From NCBI GenBank assembly GCA_023400235.1, contig JAEXFI010000008.1, positions 62,001 through 126,000 on the forward strand: 64,000 bases of DNA. Direction: 5' to 3'. Position numbers and translations under genes: made by a program. Positions 23,928 through 33,485 of this stretch are shown here, in pieces. Source of the stretch: Bacillota bacterium. Lineage in GTDB: Bacteria > Bacillota > Clostridia > Acetivibrionales > DSM-1351. Every line of letters starts with the position of its first letter. Position 1 is the first letter of the stretch. Under the pieces are notes generated by a model that saw nothing but the letters and a program-made list of their open reading frames with translations, searched no databases and was not told where the DNA came from.

Positions 23928-25367
23928 ATGAAAAGGGTTTTAGCGTACTTACTTGTTTTGATTATTGTGTTTACCGCTTTACCTGTTTCCTTTGTCAACG
24001 CTGCTACTGGAGGTTACTACAGCACAGGCACCTACAGGAACATATTCGTGGAGACAGGCAGGACGGAATCTCAGGTGCAGGACAAGCTCAGCACCATGTT
24101 CGACAAGTTCTTCAAGGGAGACACCAACAATCAGAGGCTGTTTTATGAGACGTCAAGCGACGAAGCTTACATAAGAGACACAGGAAATGGCGATGTACGT
24201 TCGGAGGGTATGTCCTACGGAATGATGATCTGTGTCCAGATGGATAAGAAGAAGGAATTCGACATGCTCTGGAAATGGGCCAGAAACCATATGTATCAAA
24301 GCTCAGGGCAGTATAAGGGCTTTTTTGCATGGCAGTGCAACTACAATGGCGGCATAATAGATTCTACTCCAGCATCTGACGGAGATGAATACTTTGCCAT
24401 GGCACTTCTTTTTGCAGCACGGAGATGGGGTAACGGAACAGGCATATTCAATTATGAAGCTGAAGCCCAGGTAATATTGGATGCCATGCTCCATCAGGCA
24501 GATGACGGAGTGGGCGTAAATATGTTTAACAAATCGCAGAATCAAGTGGTATTCTGTCCTAACGGAGATGCTGCTACCTTCACTGACCCGTCCTACCATT
24601 TGCCTGCTTTTTATGAGTTGTGGGCATTATGGGCCAAGAACTCCAGTGACAGAGCTACCTGGAGTAAGATAGCCTCAACCAGCAGAGAGTTTTTCAAGAA
24701 GTCAACACATTCAACCACAGGGTTGAATCCTGACTATGCTAATTTTGACGGTACTCCAAAAGACGTATCCTGGAGTTCGGGACATGCGGACTTCAGATAT
24801 GACGCCTGGAGAGTTGCTTCCAATATTTGTGTGGACTATGCCTGGTGGCAGAAGGATGCCTGGGCTTCAACAACCTTTGCACCAAGGCTTCAGAGCTTCT
24901 TCAAAAAAGAAGGCGTAACCAGTCATGGCAGCAATTACACATTGTCAGGCTCAAGACTCAACAATGACCATTCACCGGGATTGATAGCCATGAACGCGGT
25001 TACAGCCATGGCAACCGATGCCTCAACTGCAAAGCCCTTTGTGGATGAGTTGTGGAATACCGCTGTGCCTTCAGGTCAATACCGCTATTATGACGGAATG
25101 CTTTATATGCTTGGAATGCTTAATATAAGCGGGAGCTTTAAGATATGGGGCGCAGAACCCACTTTTATGTGCGGTGATGTTAACCAGGATAATGTTATAG
25201 ATGCATTGGACAGTGCAGCACTGAAATCTTACCTTCTGGGTAAGACGACTACCCTTCCAAGCATGCAGGCAGCGGACACAAACGCTGACAGTTCAGTAGA
25301 TGCTATTGATTTTGCCATACTTCAGCAGTATCTTTTAGGTAAAATAACTGCCCTGCCTTACAAATAA
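23928..25367 (+). CDS. Cellulosomal GH8 endoglucanase with dockerin
   Basis: 479 residues. The signal peptide is MKRVLAYLLVLIIVFTALPV...VNA with cleavage before ATGGYY. The GH8 (alpha/alpha)6 domain has RDTGNGDVRSEGMSYGMMI, which carries the family's catalytic Glu, plus DSTPASDGDEYFAMALLFAARRWG and DFRYDAWRVASNICVDYAWW. A C-terminal type I dockerin follows (GDVNQDNVIDALDSAALKSYLL; DTNADSSVDAIDFAILQQYLL). It resembles Cel8C of C. cellulolyticum, where cel8C sits directly before cel9G, as here. The upstream cipC and cel48F of that cluster are not present; a chaperone pair is found instead. GAGGAGG precedes ATG 23928 by 9 bases; the longer frame from 23859 is leader. Confidence 0.95.
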   Translation: MKRVLAYLLVLIIVFTALPVSFVNAATGGYYSTGTYRNIFVETGRTESQVQDKLSTMFDKFFKGDTNNQRLFYETSSDEAYIRDTGNGDVRSEGMSYGMMICVQMDKKKEFDMLWKWARNHMYQSSGQYKGFFAWQCNYNGGIIDSTPASDGDEYFAMALLFAARRWGNGTGIFNYEAEAQVILDAMLHQADDGVGVNMFNKSQNQVVFCPNGDAATFTDPSYHLPAFYELWALWAKNSSDRATWSKIASTSREFFKKSTHSTTGLNPDYANFDGTPKDVSWSSGHADFRYDAWRVASNICVDYAWWQKDAWASTTFAPRLQSFFKKEGVTSHGSNYTLSGSRLNNDHSPGLIAMNAVTAMATDASTAKPFVDELWNTAVPSGQYRYYDGMLYMLGMLNISGSFKIWGAEPTFMCGDVNQDNVIDALDSAALKSYLLGKTTTLPSMQAADTNADSSVDAIDFAILQQYLLGKITALPYK

Positions 25368-25532
25368 TAAAGTCCCGCTGGAGTGAAATTACATAATATT
25401 TTCATATTATTTATTATTTGAGTTTGTTTTTTGCAGTGATTTGTGCACCTGGCAGTAGAAAAGCGGTAAGAAATGTAAAATATTGCAAAACAGTATGAAA
25501 CCCGAATATATTATGTGTTAAAAATTACCTGT

Positions 25533-25572
25533 GAAAAAGCCCCTTGAATCCAATTCAATGGGCTTTTTCAAA
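25533..25572 (+). terminator. Terminator between GH8 and GH9 genes
   Basis: Long stem GAAAAAGCCC / GGGCTTTTTC with a nested TTGAAT / ATTCAA inner stem and 3-base loop. It ends GH8 transcription, so the following GH9 gene probably has its own promoter. The remaining gap (25368-25658) shows nothing else clear. Confidence 0.9.
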
Positions 25573-25658
25573 AATACTTAATTGATTTTAATGTTTATAA
25601 GTCAAATGGGAGGCTTGTGCCTCAATCCCAAACTTTTAAAAAAGGGGAGAGATTCATT

Positions 25659-27842
25659 ATGTGTGAGAACAGAGCACGACTCTATAAAAAGCTTTTACGC
25701 ACTGTGGCCATGCTGCTGGTGACCTCAATGCTTGTATCCGTGGTGTTTTTCCAGCAGGAAGTTAAGGCGGCAACCGGGCCAAGAACCGGCGGCTCCTATT
25801 ACAATTATGGGGAAGCCATGCAAAAGTCCATACTTTTTTATAAGGCAAATCGTCTTGGGGATTTACCCGATGATTACATTTTACCTTACAGGGGAGATGC
25901 CGCCATGACAGACGGACAGGATGTGGGTCTGGATCTGACGGGAGGCTGGGCGGACGCAGGTGACGGGATAAAATTTACACATCCCATGTCCTATGCTGCC
26001 GGCCAGTTGGGCTGGGCAGTATACGAATACCGTCAGGCGTTTGAAAAGTCAGGTCAGCTGGATGATATTCTGGACGAAATAAAATGGGCTACGGATTTCT
26101 TTATCAAGGCTCATCCCAGTCCTGATGTGCTGTACTACATGTGCGGCTATGAGGAATCCGACCATTCTGTTTGGATACCTCATGAGCTTCTGGACTACAG
26201 AACAAAAAGGACCTCCTTCAAGGTTGATGCATCCACTCCGGGGTCGGATGTGGCGGGACAGGCTGCAGCTGCGCTGGCTATAGCCTCCTTGATTTTTGAG
26301 CCCACCGATCCGCAGTATGCAGAGACCTGTCTGACCCATGCAAAACAACTGTTTAAATTTGCGGATACCTACAGAGGTAAGAATCCTCTTAAAACCTTGT
26401 ACCCCTCTGGAAGTTATGTGGATGACCTGGCATGGGGCGCAATCTGGCTCTATATAAAAACCAAGGACACCGCTTACCTGGATAAGGCCAAGACCGTGCT
26501 GCCTGCCAAGCTGCTGGGCGGTCAGCACACTCACTGCTGGGACGATGTCAGCTATGGAGCGGCCTTAAAAATTGCACAGGTTACACATGATCCGGATTAT
26601 ACCGCTATGGTTGAGAAAAATCTTGATACCTGGATGCCGGGGGGAGGCATCACATACACACCGGGCGGTCTGGCCTGGCTGTCTCAGTGGGGTTCTCTTA
26701 GGTATGCCTCTACGGCTGCGTTCCTGGCTTTTGTGTGGTCTGATGACCAGACTGTAGGAACCGCCTCCAAAAAGGCAACCTACCACAATTTTGCAGAAAG
26801 TCAGATCAATTACGCACTTGGAGACAATCCCCGAGGAGGCAGCTATGTGGTGGGCTTCGGGAAAAATGCACCTGAGCATCCTCATCACCGGACAGCCCAT
26901 GGCTCCTGGACCAGCATGCTGTCCGTACCCTCCTTCCACCGGCATATACTGTATGGCGCACTGGTAGGAGGTCCCACATCAAATGACAGCTGGAAGGACG
27001 ACATCACCGACTACACCTTGAATGAAGTGGCTACCGACTACAATGCAGGTTTTGTGGGTTCCCTTGCAAAAATGTATGATATGTATGGAGGAAAGCCTCT
27101 GGAAAATTGGCCTAAGCCTGAAGATTTCAGAGCAAAGGAGGACAACCTTACAGAATACTTTGTGAGAGGCTGGATAATGTACGAGGGCTATGGAACTCTG
27201 AACCTTATGTTCCAAATCAATAATCGCTCTGCCTGGCCTGCGGCCATGAAGGACAAGCTTTCGGCGCGGTATTATATGGACCTCACTGAGGTTTTTGAGT
27301 CGGGACACAAGGTGGAGGATGTGGAAATAACCCTTGGACAGAATCAAGGGGCCAAGCTGATCGGCCTGAAGCAGTATAAGGATAATATCTATTACTTTAC
27401 GGTGGACTTTACGGGTACGCAGCTGATGCCTGCCGAATGGGAGCTGTGTGAAAAGGATGCAAACGTGTCCATTAAGTATAAGGATAACTGCGGTTCTAAT
27501 GAAAATGATTGGTCCTATAAGAACCTGACCGGTCCGCCGGACTATGATGCAGTTTCCTTTGCCGGCAAGACTCCGTATATACCCATATATGACAATGGAG
27601 TACTTTTGTGGGGAGAAGAGCCGTTAAAGAACGAGCCGGACTTTACCTACGGGGATATTAATGATGACGGCGGCATAGACACAATAGATTTTGCCCTGCT
27701 GAAGCAGATACTTATGGGAAATACGCCTGCAAATGTGAATATGAAGGCAGCTGATGTGAAGGCGGATGGTGAGATAAATGCTTTGGACTATGCGGTATTA
27801 AAGGGCTATTTGCTGAAAATTGTGGATAAATTGCCTCAATAG
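25659..27842 (+). CDS. Cellulosomal GH9-CBM3c-dockerin cellulase (Cel9G-like)
   Basis: 727 residues. The signal peptide runs to about residue 38 (VKA before ATGPRTGG). The GH9 domain (about 40-485) has GGWADAGDGIKF with the catalytic-base Asp pair, APEHPHHRTAHGS and DYTLNEVATDYNAGFVG with the acid Glu. The segment SDHSVWIPHELLDYRTKR replaces the more usual DHSWWGPAEV type block and may alter the active-site cleft. A CBM3c module spans about 500-650 and a dockerin closes the protein. The second dockerin loop reads DVKADGEINALD, with Lys at a normal calcium-ligand position. By similarity it is a processive endoglucanase whose CBM3c is needed for activity. GGGGAGAG precedes ATG 25659. The gene order after GH8 matches the cel8C-cel9G order of C. 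cellulolyticum. Confidence 0.95.
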   Translation: MCENRARLYKKLLRTVAMLLVTSMLVSVVFFQQEVKAATGPRTGGSYYNYGEAMQKSILFYKANRLGDLPDDYILPYRGDAAMTDGQDVGLDLTGGWADAGDGIKFTHPMSYAAGQLGWAVYEYRQAFEKSGQLDDILDEIKWATDFFIKAHPSPDVLYYMCGYEESDHSVWIPHELLDYRTKRTSFKVDASTPGSDVAGQAAAALAIASLIFEPTDPQYAETCLTHAKQLFKFADTYRGKNPLKTLYPSGSYVDDLAWGAIWLYIKTKDTAYLDKAKTVLPAKLLGGQHTHCWDDVSYGAALKIAQVTHDPDYTAMVEKNLDTWMPGGGITYTPGGLAWLSQWGSLRYASTAAFLAFVWSDDQTVGTASKKATYHNFAESQINYALGDNPRGGSYVVGFGKNAPEHPHHRTAHGSWTSMLSVPSFHRHILYGALVGGPTSNDSWKDDITDYTLNEVATDYNAGFVGSLAKMYDMYGGKPLENWPKPEDFRAKEDNLTEYFVRGWIMYEGYGTLNLMFQINNRSAWPAAMKDKLSARYYMDLTEVFESGHKVEDVEITLGQNQGAKLIGLKQYKDNIYYFTVDFTGTQLMPAEWELCEKDANVSIKYKDNCGSNENDWSYKNLTGPPDYDAVSFAGKTPYIPIYDNGVLLWGEEPLKNEPDFTYGDINDDGGIDTIDFALLKQILMGNTPANVNMKAADVKADGEINALDYAVLKGYLLKIVDKLPQ

Positions 27843-27855
27843 TCAAAAAAAGAAT

Positions 27856-27900
27856 AAACCTCCGTTTAACCGGAAAGCCCCGGGGGACGGAGGTTTTTAT
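27856..27900 (+). terminator. Terminator after GH9-CBM3c gene
   Basis: AAACCTCCGT / ACGGAGGTTT stem, followed by TTTATTTTTT. Confidence 0.9.
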
Positions 27901-28028
27901 TTTTTCTGTGACGGGTTTTCATATTGCTACCTGCTAAGTGGTGTGATAATATAAAAGTGGCATATTACAAAATATTACAAATTAGTATTGTTTGCTAAAA
28001 TCCGACACTAAGAAATGAGGCGATAATA

Positions 28029-28451
28029 ATGTTATTTATATTCGGCTGGGGTCATCAAACGGTTAAAAACCATGGTCCTGTAGGTGTTTACCACTGCGAG
28101 CACTGCAATAATGAAAAGTATTGGACGCTGTACAGCAGAAGAACCTGGTTTACACTCTTCTTTATTCCCGTCATACCGTACAAAACTGAAAACATGCTGT
28201 TATGTCCCATATGCAATCACGGAGTAAAGCTGGAGGCTTTAAAATTCAACGAGTTAAAACAAGTGGCCCAGTGTAATATGGATTTGATAAATAAAAAAAT
28301 CACACAGGAACAACATGGGCAAATTCTTGCCAGTATAGCGTCCTCTACCGGCAAAAGCCTCAATTCAGGTGATAGTCTCGCAGGCAAAACCGAGACTCAG
28401 ATTAATTATATAAATCAGATGAAGGAGCTTGAAAAACAGAAGAGCCAGTAA
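28029..28451 (+). CDS. Zinc-ribbon protein of unknown function
   Basis: 140 residues. MLFIFGWGHQTVKNHG is followed by two Cys pairs, YHCEHCNN and LLCPICNHG, about 35 residues apart, giving a C4 zinc ribbon. The spacer WFTLFFIPVIPYKTE is hydrophobic and typical of the small zinc-ribbon family with this start. The C-terminal 70 residues are polar and helical. No partner gene suggests a role; it sits between two cellulosomal genes but lacks a signal peptide, so it is cytoplasmic or membrane-associated. Confidence 0.75.
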   Translation: MLFIFGWGHQTVKNHGPVGVYHCEHCNNEKYWTLYSRRTWFTLFFIPVIPYKTENMLLCPICNHGVKLEALKFNELKQVAQCNMDLINKKITQEQHGQILASIASSTGKSLNSGDSLAGKTETQINYINQMKELEKQKSQ

Positions 28452-28514
28452 ACCTGACAGAATAAAACAGAAGTAGGAAACATTAAAAGCAAGGTCAGAG
28501 TCTGGGAAAGCTGA

Positions 28515-28612
28515 AAATAGCAATAACACATATAGCAATAACACATATAGTAATAACTCAAAATAGTAATAGCATAACTAGCATAAGCATAATTAGCATA
28601 AGCATAAAAGTA
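28515..28612 (+). repeat. Degenerate 15-16 bp tandem repeat
   Basis: Units like ATAGCAATAACACAT occur twice exactly, then drift to ATAGTAATAACTCAAA and to TAGCATAAGCATAAT, about six units in all. They lie in the gap between convergent genes and have no coding potential. Confidence 0.65.
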
Positions 28613-28617
28613 TTATA

Positions 28618-28692
28618 AACAGTAAAAAGGAATGCCGGCAAAGGTTTGTAAAGTAGTCTTACACCCAGGCACTCACTTTTTACTGTTTTTTG
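28618..28692. terminator. Terminator between zinc-ribbon and GH30 genes
   Basis: AACAGTAAAAAG at 28618 pairs with CTTTTTACTGTT near 28676, followed by TTTTTG on the plus strand. The loop is long and contains a smaller inverted section. It may serve both converging transcripts. Confidence 0.6.
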
Positions 28693-28707
28693 TTTCAGAC
28701 TATGATT

Positions 28708-30300
28708 TTAATTCACAGGGAGTTTAATATCTCCCAGTAAATACTTCTTTATCATGGCAAGGTCAATAGCGTCCACACTGCCGTCAATATTCACATCCGC
28801 AAGCCTGAGACCGTCCTTTGAGGGGAAGTCGCTTATCTGGCCTGCAAGGTATTGCTTTACAAGTGCAAAGTCAATGGCGTCAACTGCCTTGTCGTCATTT
28901 ACATCACCATACAGGCCGGCATTAATTTCTCCCACAAAAGTGGTGATAGAGTTTCCTGCCAGGCTTGCTGTGAAGTTTGAACCACTTACGGCTATCTTTG
29001 CTCCCTCTGCCAGGTTCTGAGTGGCGGAAGTAGTATATGGTGTGACCGAGGCGGGTGAGAAACCATCCAGAGCATAGGTAAGGGACTGGCTTGTGGAACT
29101 TTCATTCATGGCAACTATTGCAAATTTACCTGAGGCGGGGTCTTTATAGGCGGTTACATATACTCCTGAAACAGGGTTTGCGGTTGCCGCTATTCTCTGC
29201 CAGCCCGGTCTTATAAACCTTGAATATTGGCCTATGGTATACAGTCTCTTAGCTATCTTGTAGGTTTTTGAATTCATATCCATCTGTATGAGGCCTTCCC
29301 CGTTGTATGTCTTGTAACAGGCTCCCCACCAGTAGTTCCAAGCATTACCCTGGGTTATGGTCATGAAATCATATATTTGTCTGGACCATTTAAGACCATC
29401 TGAGATTGTTATATCGTTGCCGTTCATATCAGATATTTCAGTTTGCCAGATACCCTTCCCCTTGGCTTTTGTGGTGGGAAAGGTGGTATAGGAGGAGCCG
29501 TAATTATGACACCCTACAATATCTGTTCTCTTGACAGCTACAGAATCGTTCAGGCAGTCTATGGCCAGAGACTCGGAACAGGTCATCTTTTCACCCATAA
29601 TTACCTTGGCAGTTATGCCTTCCTGATCAAAGACAGGAACCAGAGCATCCTTCATAAAGGCTTTGAACTGAGCAGCCGTCCAGGTGCACGAAGAATAGGC
29701 GGTTGTCAGGTCCGGTTCATTGGAAATGCCTATATGAGTTATTTCAATTCCAAATTTGGATTTGTAGTTTTTAATATGTTCTGCAAGGTAGGTGGCATAG
29801 GCCTGATATTTGTCTGTTCTCAGAGACCCCCCCGCAACAGAGTCGCTGGTCTTCATCCATGCCGGAGGGCTCCATGCGGTGTACTGTATGGTCTTGATGC
29901 CGTAGGCAGCCTGAATGGCCTTGATCATGGGTATCTGATCGTCATTGGCTTCCTTCCAGTCCCAGGTGGTCTCAGAGGGCTGCATGGTCTTGTTGGGGCC
30001 GTCAGTTGCATTTCCCCAGGTACCGCCGTCGCCGAGAATGGAACGGAATATGGAAAAGCCTGCTCCTTGAGTTGTTGAGAAAAGCAGATCATAAATTTCC
30101 TTCTGCTTTGTTTCACCTAAAAGAGCAATATTGTTTGATTGATGAAAGGCTTCAGACACACCAAAGCCATCAATTGACTGATAGACAGTATTCCAGCCCA
30201 CCGTAACCGTGGATGCTGCAAAAAGCTGCTGAGACAAAGACAGAGATAATAAAATCATTAATACAATCGCCATACAAGTCAAGCGATTAAATTTTTTCAT
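28708..30300 (-). CDS. Cellulosomal GH30 (gluco)xylanase with dockerin
   Basis: 530 residues. Signal peptide MKKFNRLTCMAIVLMILLSL...FAA; GH30 catalytic (beta/alpha)8 barrel with side beta domain: SIDGFGVSEAFHQSNN start, THIGISNEPDL with the acid/base Glu, and IWQTEISDMNG with the nucleophile Glu. The length and sequence fit the bacterial glucuronoxylanase subfamily (GH30_8), whose members cut xylan guided by a glucuronate branch. That activity would feed the GH115 enzyme encoded at 2147. A type I dockerin ends it (GDVNDDKAVDAIDFALVKQYLA; DVNIDGSVDAIDLAMIKKYLL). ATG 30300 is preceded by AGGAGG; the frame upstream to 30396 is untranslated leader. It runs opposite to the two cellulase genes, so it is regulated separately. 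Confidence 0.93.
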   Translation of the reverse strand: MKKFNRLTCMAIVLMILLSLSLSQQLFAASTVTVGWNTVYQSIDGFGVSEAFHQSNNIALLGETKQKEIYDLLFSTTQGAGFSIFRSILGDGGTWGNATDGPNKTMQPSETTWDWKEANDDQIPMIKAIQAAYGIKTIQYTAWSPPAWMKTSDSVAGGSLRTDKYQAYATYLAEHIKNYKSKFGIEITHIGISNEPDLTTAYSSCTWTAAQFKAFMKDALVPVFDQEGITAKVIMGEKMTCSESLAIDCLNDSVAVKRTDIVGCHNYGSSYTTFPTTKAKGKGIWQTEISDMNGNDITISDGLKWSRQIYDFMTITQGNAWNYWWGACYKTYNGEGLIQMDMNSKTYKIAKRLYTIGQYSRFIRPGWQRIAATANPVSGVYVTAYKDPASGKFAIVAMNESSTSQSLTYALDGFSPASVTPYTTSATQNLAEGAKIAVSGSNFTASLAGNSITTFVGEINAGLYGDVNDDKAVDAIDFALVKQYLAGQISDFPSKDGLRLADVNIDGSVDAIDLAMIKKYLLGDIKLPVN

Positions 30301-30858
30301 ACCATAATCCTCCTGTTTTGGTATTTTTGCTGTAATATCCAGCTTTTTAGATTTGCATAATATTGTTTCCAATATTATTTTTCTTTTGTTCCCCATACCC
30401 GTGTCCGGGCAGGTTTATCCTGTGTAGGTTCAATTGCAGACAGCTCTCCTCCTTATAAACATATTTAGGTATTAAAGGATACCTATAAACCTAGTACAAC
30501 ATCCGGTAAATCCTGGCACATAATGTATATTTTTTCGAACTACATCGTTGTCGTCGCTTTGAAATTTGTAATGAAAACTAATAGCTGAAAGAGATGAATT
30601 CTAGTGCTATAACTGCGCAAAAATGTGTTAAAAGAGTAGTATGTGATATATATGCAAAGGAAGATTTACAGTCTTTAAGTATTATACCATATATTTACAA
30701 TAATTTTAAAGTCAAAATTTTTCTGAAGTCAATTACCGTTCAAAGCCTTCACTTTTAAGTGAATATTACCTACAGGTGAAAATTGTTTTTAAGCCGACTT
30801 TGAATGCAGTTTGGGTTTATTTGCTCTGTTAATGGGCAAGCAGCCTGTTAAATGAGAT
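30301..30858 (-). other. Long upstream region of GH30 gene
   Basis: About 560 bases without a gene. It is AT-rich and probably holds the GH30 promoter and leader. One inverted repeat is visible, TAGGTAT-TAAAGG-ATACCTA at 30466-30485, which could be an operator or small hairpin. I saw no riboswitch or RNA gene. Confidence 0.5.
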
Positions 30859-31611
30859 TTATTTCAGAAATTGGCCGGTTTTTCCCATTTTATAGGCCAG
30901 CAATATAATGTCCTTTTCCTCCGGGGTCATTGCTCTGTCATGCATTTTTTCAAACTGCTCTATAAGCCCCTGGGTATCTATGGTTCTTCTGGGGCTTCTG
31001 ACTGGTCGGGTGCCCACCCCGGAGGGGTCATATGTTTCCGCCTTTATAAAGGGATTATGGATTTTTTTAAGTATCTCTCCGGTGTAATAGGCGTCATGAA
31101 AGGCATCGTGAAAGCTGTGTTCAACAGGGATTCCTAATGCGCGGACTGTGTATTCAAGCCGCAGCTGAGTTTTGGCAGGATAGTGGAAGTACATTGAGGC
31201 ATAAGGCTGAAGGTTTATATATTTTCTGGTTAAGTTACTGCTGCTCAAATGGTGAAATTCAACACTTCTGTATAATTGTTTCATATCACTTGCTCCCCAT
31301 ACACAAAACACTGAAGCGTCTCCGCCGGAAAATTCTGAAAACTCCCTGTATATTTCAGGAAACGGTTGCTCCCGCTGGAGCTGCTCAGCTGTGATTCCCG
31401 TGAGTTCAGCAACAAAGGGATTTATTTTTTCATATAAATAAGGCTTCACCAAGCGGCTAAAGCAAGCCACAGTGTTGAAGTCTGAGTCCAGCCGGACAGC
31501 ACCTATCTGAATTATTTCAAAAGGCAGCGGCAAGGTTGCACCGGTAGACGGCTTCCTCCTTGGGGCGGTGGTATCCTGATTCAGTTCCAGGTCAAATACT
31601 ATATAATCCAT
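30859..31611 (-). CDS. DEDDh-type 3'-5' exonuclease
   Basis: 250 residues of the RNase T/DnaQ superfamily. Exo I is YIVFDLELNQ with the metal-binding Asp and Glu, Exo II is around FCVWGASDMKQLYRS, and Exo III is HSFHDAFHDAYYTGEIL with the His and Asp of DEDDh. The PRRKPSTG insert after Exo I is unusual in length. It is a stand-alone nuclease, with no polymerase domain, and could trim DNA or RNA. The C-terminal 55 residues form a charged helical tail. The gene is monocistronic, diverging from pncB. Confidence 0.85.
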   Translation of the reverse strand: MDYIVFDLELNQDTTAPRRKPSTGATLPLPFEIIQIGAVRLDSDFNTVACFSRLVKPYLYEKINPFVAELTGITAEQLQREQPFPEIYREFSEFSGGDASVFCVWGASDMKQLYRSVEFHHLSSSNLTRKYINLQPYASMYFHYPAKTQLRLEYTVRALGIPVEHSFHDAFHDAYYTGEILKKIHNPFIKAETYDPSGVGTRPVRSPRRTIDTQGLIEQFEKMHDRAMTPEEKDIILLAYKMGKTGQFLK

Positions 31612-31844
31612 ATAAACTCCTGCTTTTCAAGCTTTGCCTGCTATATACAAACTTTTATTAGAATTATATAATGAAAACTCACCTGTTAAAAGGGGTATAA
31701 GAGCAGGATATCCCCCAAAGAAAATCCTGTGTGAATATATTGTTTTTACAAACTGGAGTATAATATATTAAACAATAGTAAAATTTAGTATACCGCAGGG
31801 CTCGTAAAGGAGCAATTGAAAATGCGGCAGAGGGAGACATGGCA

Positions 31845-33287
31845 ATGAATAACATGAACTTAACAATGCTCACTGATTTCTATGAAATAACTATGGCAAA
31901 CGGTTATTTTCAAAATGGGTGGAAGGACAAAACAGCATACTTTGATATGTTTTTCAGAAAGGTTCCCGACAATGGCGGCTTTGCCATAATGGCAGGGGTT
32001 GAGCAGGTTATAGAATATCTTAAAAATCTGACTTTTGATAAAGACGACATAGAGTACTTACGAAGCCGGAAGCAGTTTGGTGAGGATTTTTTGGAGTATC
32101 TGGAAAATTTCAAATTTAACTGTGACGTTTGGGCAGCCCCCGAAGGAACTCCCATATTTCCAAATGAGCCGGTGGTAATTGTAAGAGGCCCTGTAATTGA
32201 AGCACAGTTTATTGAGACAATGGTCTTGCTGACAATCAATCATCAGAGCCTTATTGCTACTAAAGCAAACCGGATTGTCAGAGCTGCACAGGGGCGGGAG
32301 GTTATGGAGTTCGGCTCGAGGAGGGCCCAGGGATACGACGGCGCCATATACGGGGCCCGGGCAGCATACATCGGTGGTTGTATCGGAACAGCCTGCACCA
32401 TTGCGGAAAAGGAGTTTGCCATACCGGCAATAGGCACAATGGCCCACAGCTGGATACAGATGTTCCCCTGTGAACTGGAGGCCTTCCGTGTATATGCCAG
32501 GACTTATCCGGATAACTGTACCCTTCTGGTGGACACCTATAATACCCTTAAGTCAGGGGTTCCAAATGCCATAAGGGCCTTCAGGGACGAAATAGTGCCC
32601 AGGGGTTTCAGACCCAAGGCAATCAGAATAGATTCGGGGGACATTACCTATTTGTCCAAGGCGGCCAGAAAGCTGCTGGACGAAGCAGGTTTTGAGGATT
32701 GTAAAATTGTTGCTTCAAATTCTTTGGATGAATTCATTATAAGAGATATTTTGTCTCAAGGTGCGGAGGTGGATTTGTTCGGGGTTGGCGAAAGACTTAT
32801 TACTTCCAGGTCGGAGCCGGTTTTTGGAGGGGTTTACAAGCTTGTGGCTGTTGAAGAGGAAGGAAGGCTTGTACCCAAAATCAAGCTGAGTGAAAATGTA
32901 GGAAAGGTTACAAACCCTGGTTTCAAACAGGTATACAGGTTGTATGATTTGGCCAGCAACAAGGCCATAGCAGATGTATTGACCTTGCATGACGAGGTGA
33001 TAGATGAAAATCAGCCTTATGAAATATTTGATCCCGAGTATACCTGGAAAAGAAAAACCTTGACGGGCTTTAGAGCTAAAAAGCTTATGGTGCCCATATT
33101 TGAAAAGGGCCAATGCGTATATGAAAGTCCCAGTACCCAACAAATAAAGGAATTTTGCAGGGCGCAGGTGGATACCATCTGGGATGAAGTCAAAAGATTT
33201 GAAAATCCTCATAAATATTATGTGGATTTATCCAAAAAGCTGTGGGACATTAAACAGGGACTGCTGGAGGACTATTCTGTCAAGTAG
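31845..33287 (+). CDS. pncB: Nicotinate phosphoribosyltransferase
   Basis: 480 residues. LTDFYEITMANGYFQNG start, EFGSRRAQGYDGAIYGARAAYIGG, the active-site His in GTMAHSWIQMF, RIDSGDITYLSK, and IVASNSLDEFIIRDI, all characteristic of the long clostridial/Gram-positive form. It converts nicotinate, PRPP and ATP to nicotinate mononucleotide in NAD salvage. AGGGAG at 31831-31836 lies 8 bases before ATG 31845 but only 2 bases before ATG 31839, so the second ATG is preferred. Followed by its own terminator. Confidence 0.95.
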   Translation: MNNMNLTMLTDFYEITMANGYFQNGWKDKTAYFDMFFRKVPDNGGFAIMAGVEQVIEYLKNLTFDKDDIEYLRSRKQFGEDFLEYLENFKFNCDVWAAPEGTPIFPNEPVVIVRGPVIEAQFIETMVLLTINHQSLIATKANRIVRAAQGREVMEFGSRRAQGYDGAIYGARAAYIGGCIGTACTIAEKEFAIPAIGTMAHSWIQMFPCELEAFRVYARTYPDNCTLLVDTYNTLKSGVPNAIRAFRDEIVPRGFRPKAIRIDSGDITYLSKAARKLLDEAGFEDCKIVASNSLDEFIIRDILSQGAEVDLFGVGERLITSRSEPVFGGVYKLVAVEEEGRLVPKIKLSENVGKVTNPGFKQVYRLYDLASNKAIADVLTLHDEVIDENQPYEIFDPEYTWKRKTLTGFRAKKLMVPIFEKGQCVYESPSTQQIKEFCRAQVDTIWDEVKRFENPHKYYVDLSKKLWDIKQGLLEDYSVK

Positions 33288-33354
33288 TAGTCTGAGCTGT
33301 TATATTAAGGCTATACATAACAGCATATGCGCAGGAATGCAAATACAAAAGAAT

Positions 33355-33410
33355 GCAAAAAGCATATAAGCAAACTTGAAATGGAAGGTTCGCTCATATG
33401 CTTTTTATAT
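33355..33410 (+). terminator. Terminator after pncB
   Basis: AAAAAGCATAT / ATATGCTTTTT stem with a 29-base loop that has a further short pairing (GC...GC). T-rich end TTTTTATATTTC. Confidence 0.75.
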
Positions 33411-33485
33411 TTCAATATAAGAGAAAATATGGTATAAAAGGAGGTAGGAAACTAATATATCAATCAATTAAAACCGGGGTATGAA

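Noticed and set aside
28515..28612. Possible CRISPR-like array
   Set aside because: Units are only 15-16 bp, degenerate, and have no spacers or cas genes nearby.
29443..30078. 211-codon plus-strand frame
   Set aside because: Antisense of the GH30 gene, which has clear signal peptide, catalytic and dockerin motifs.
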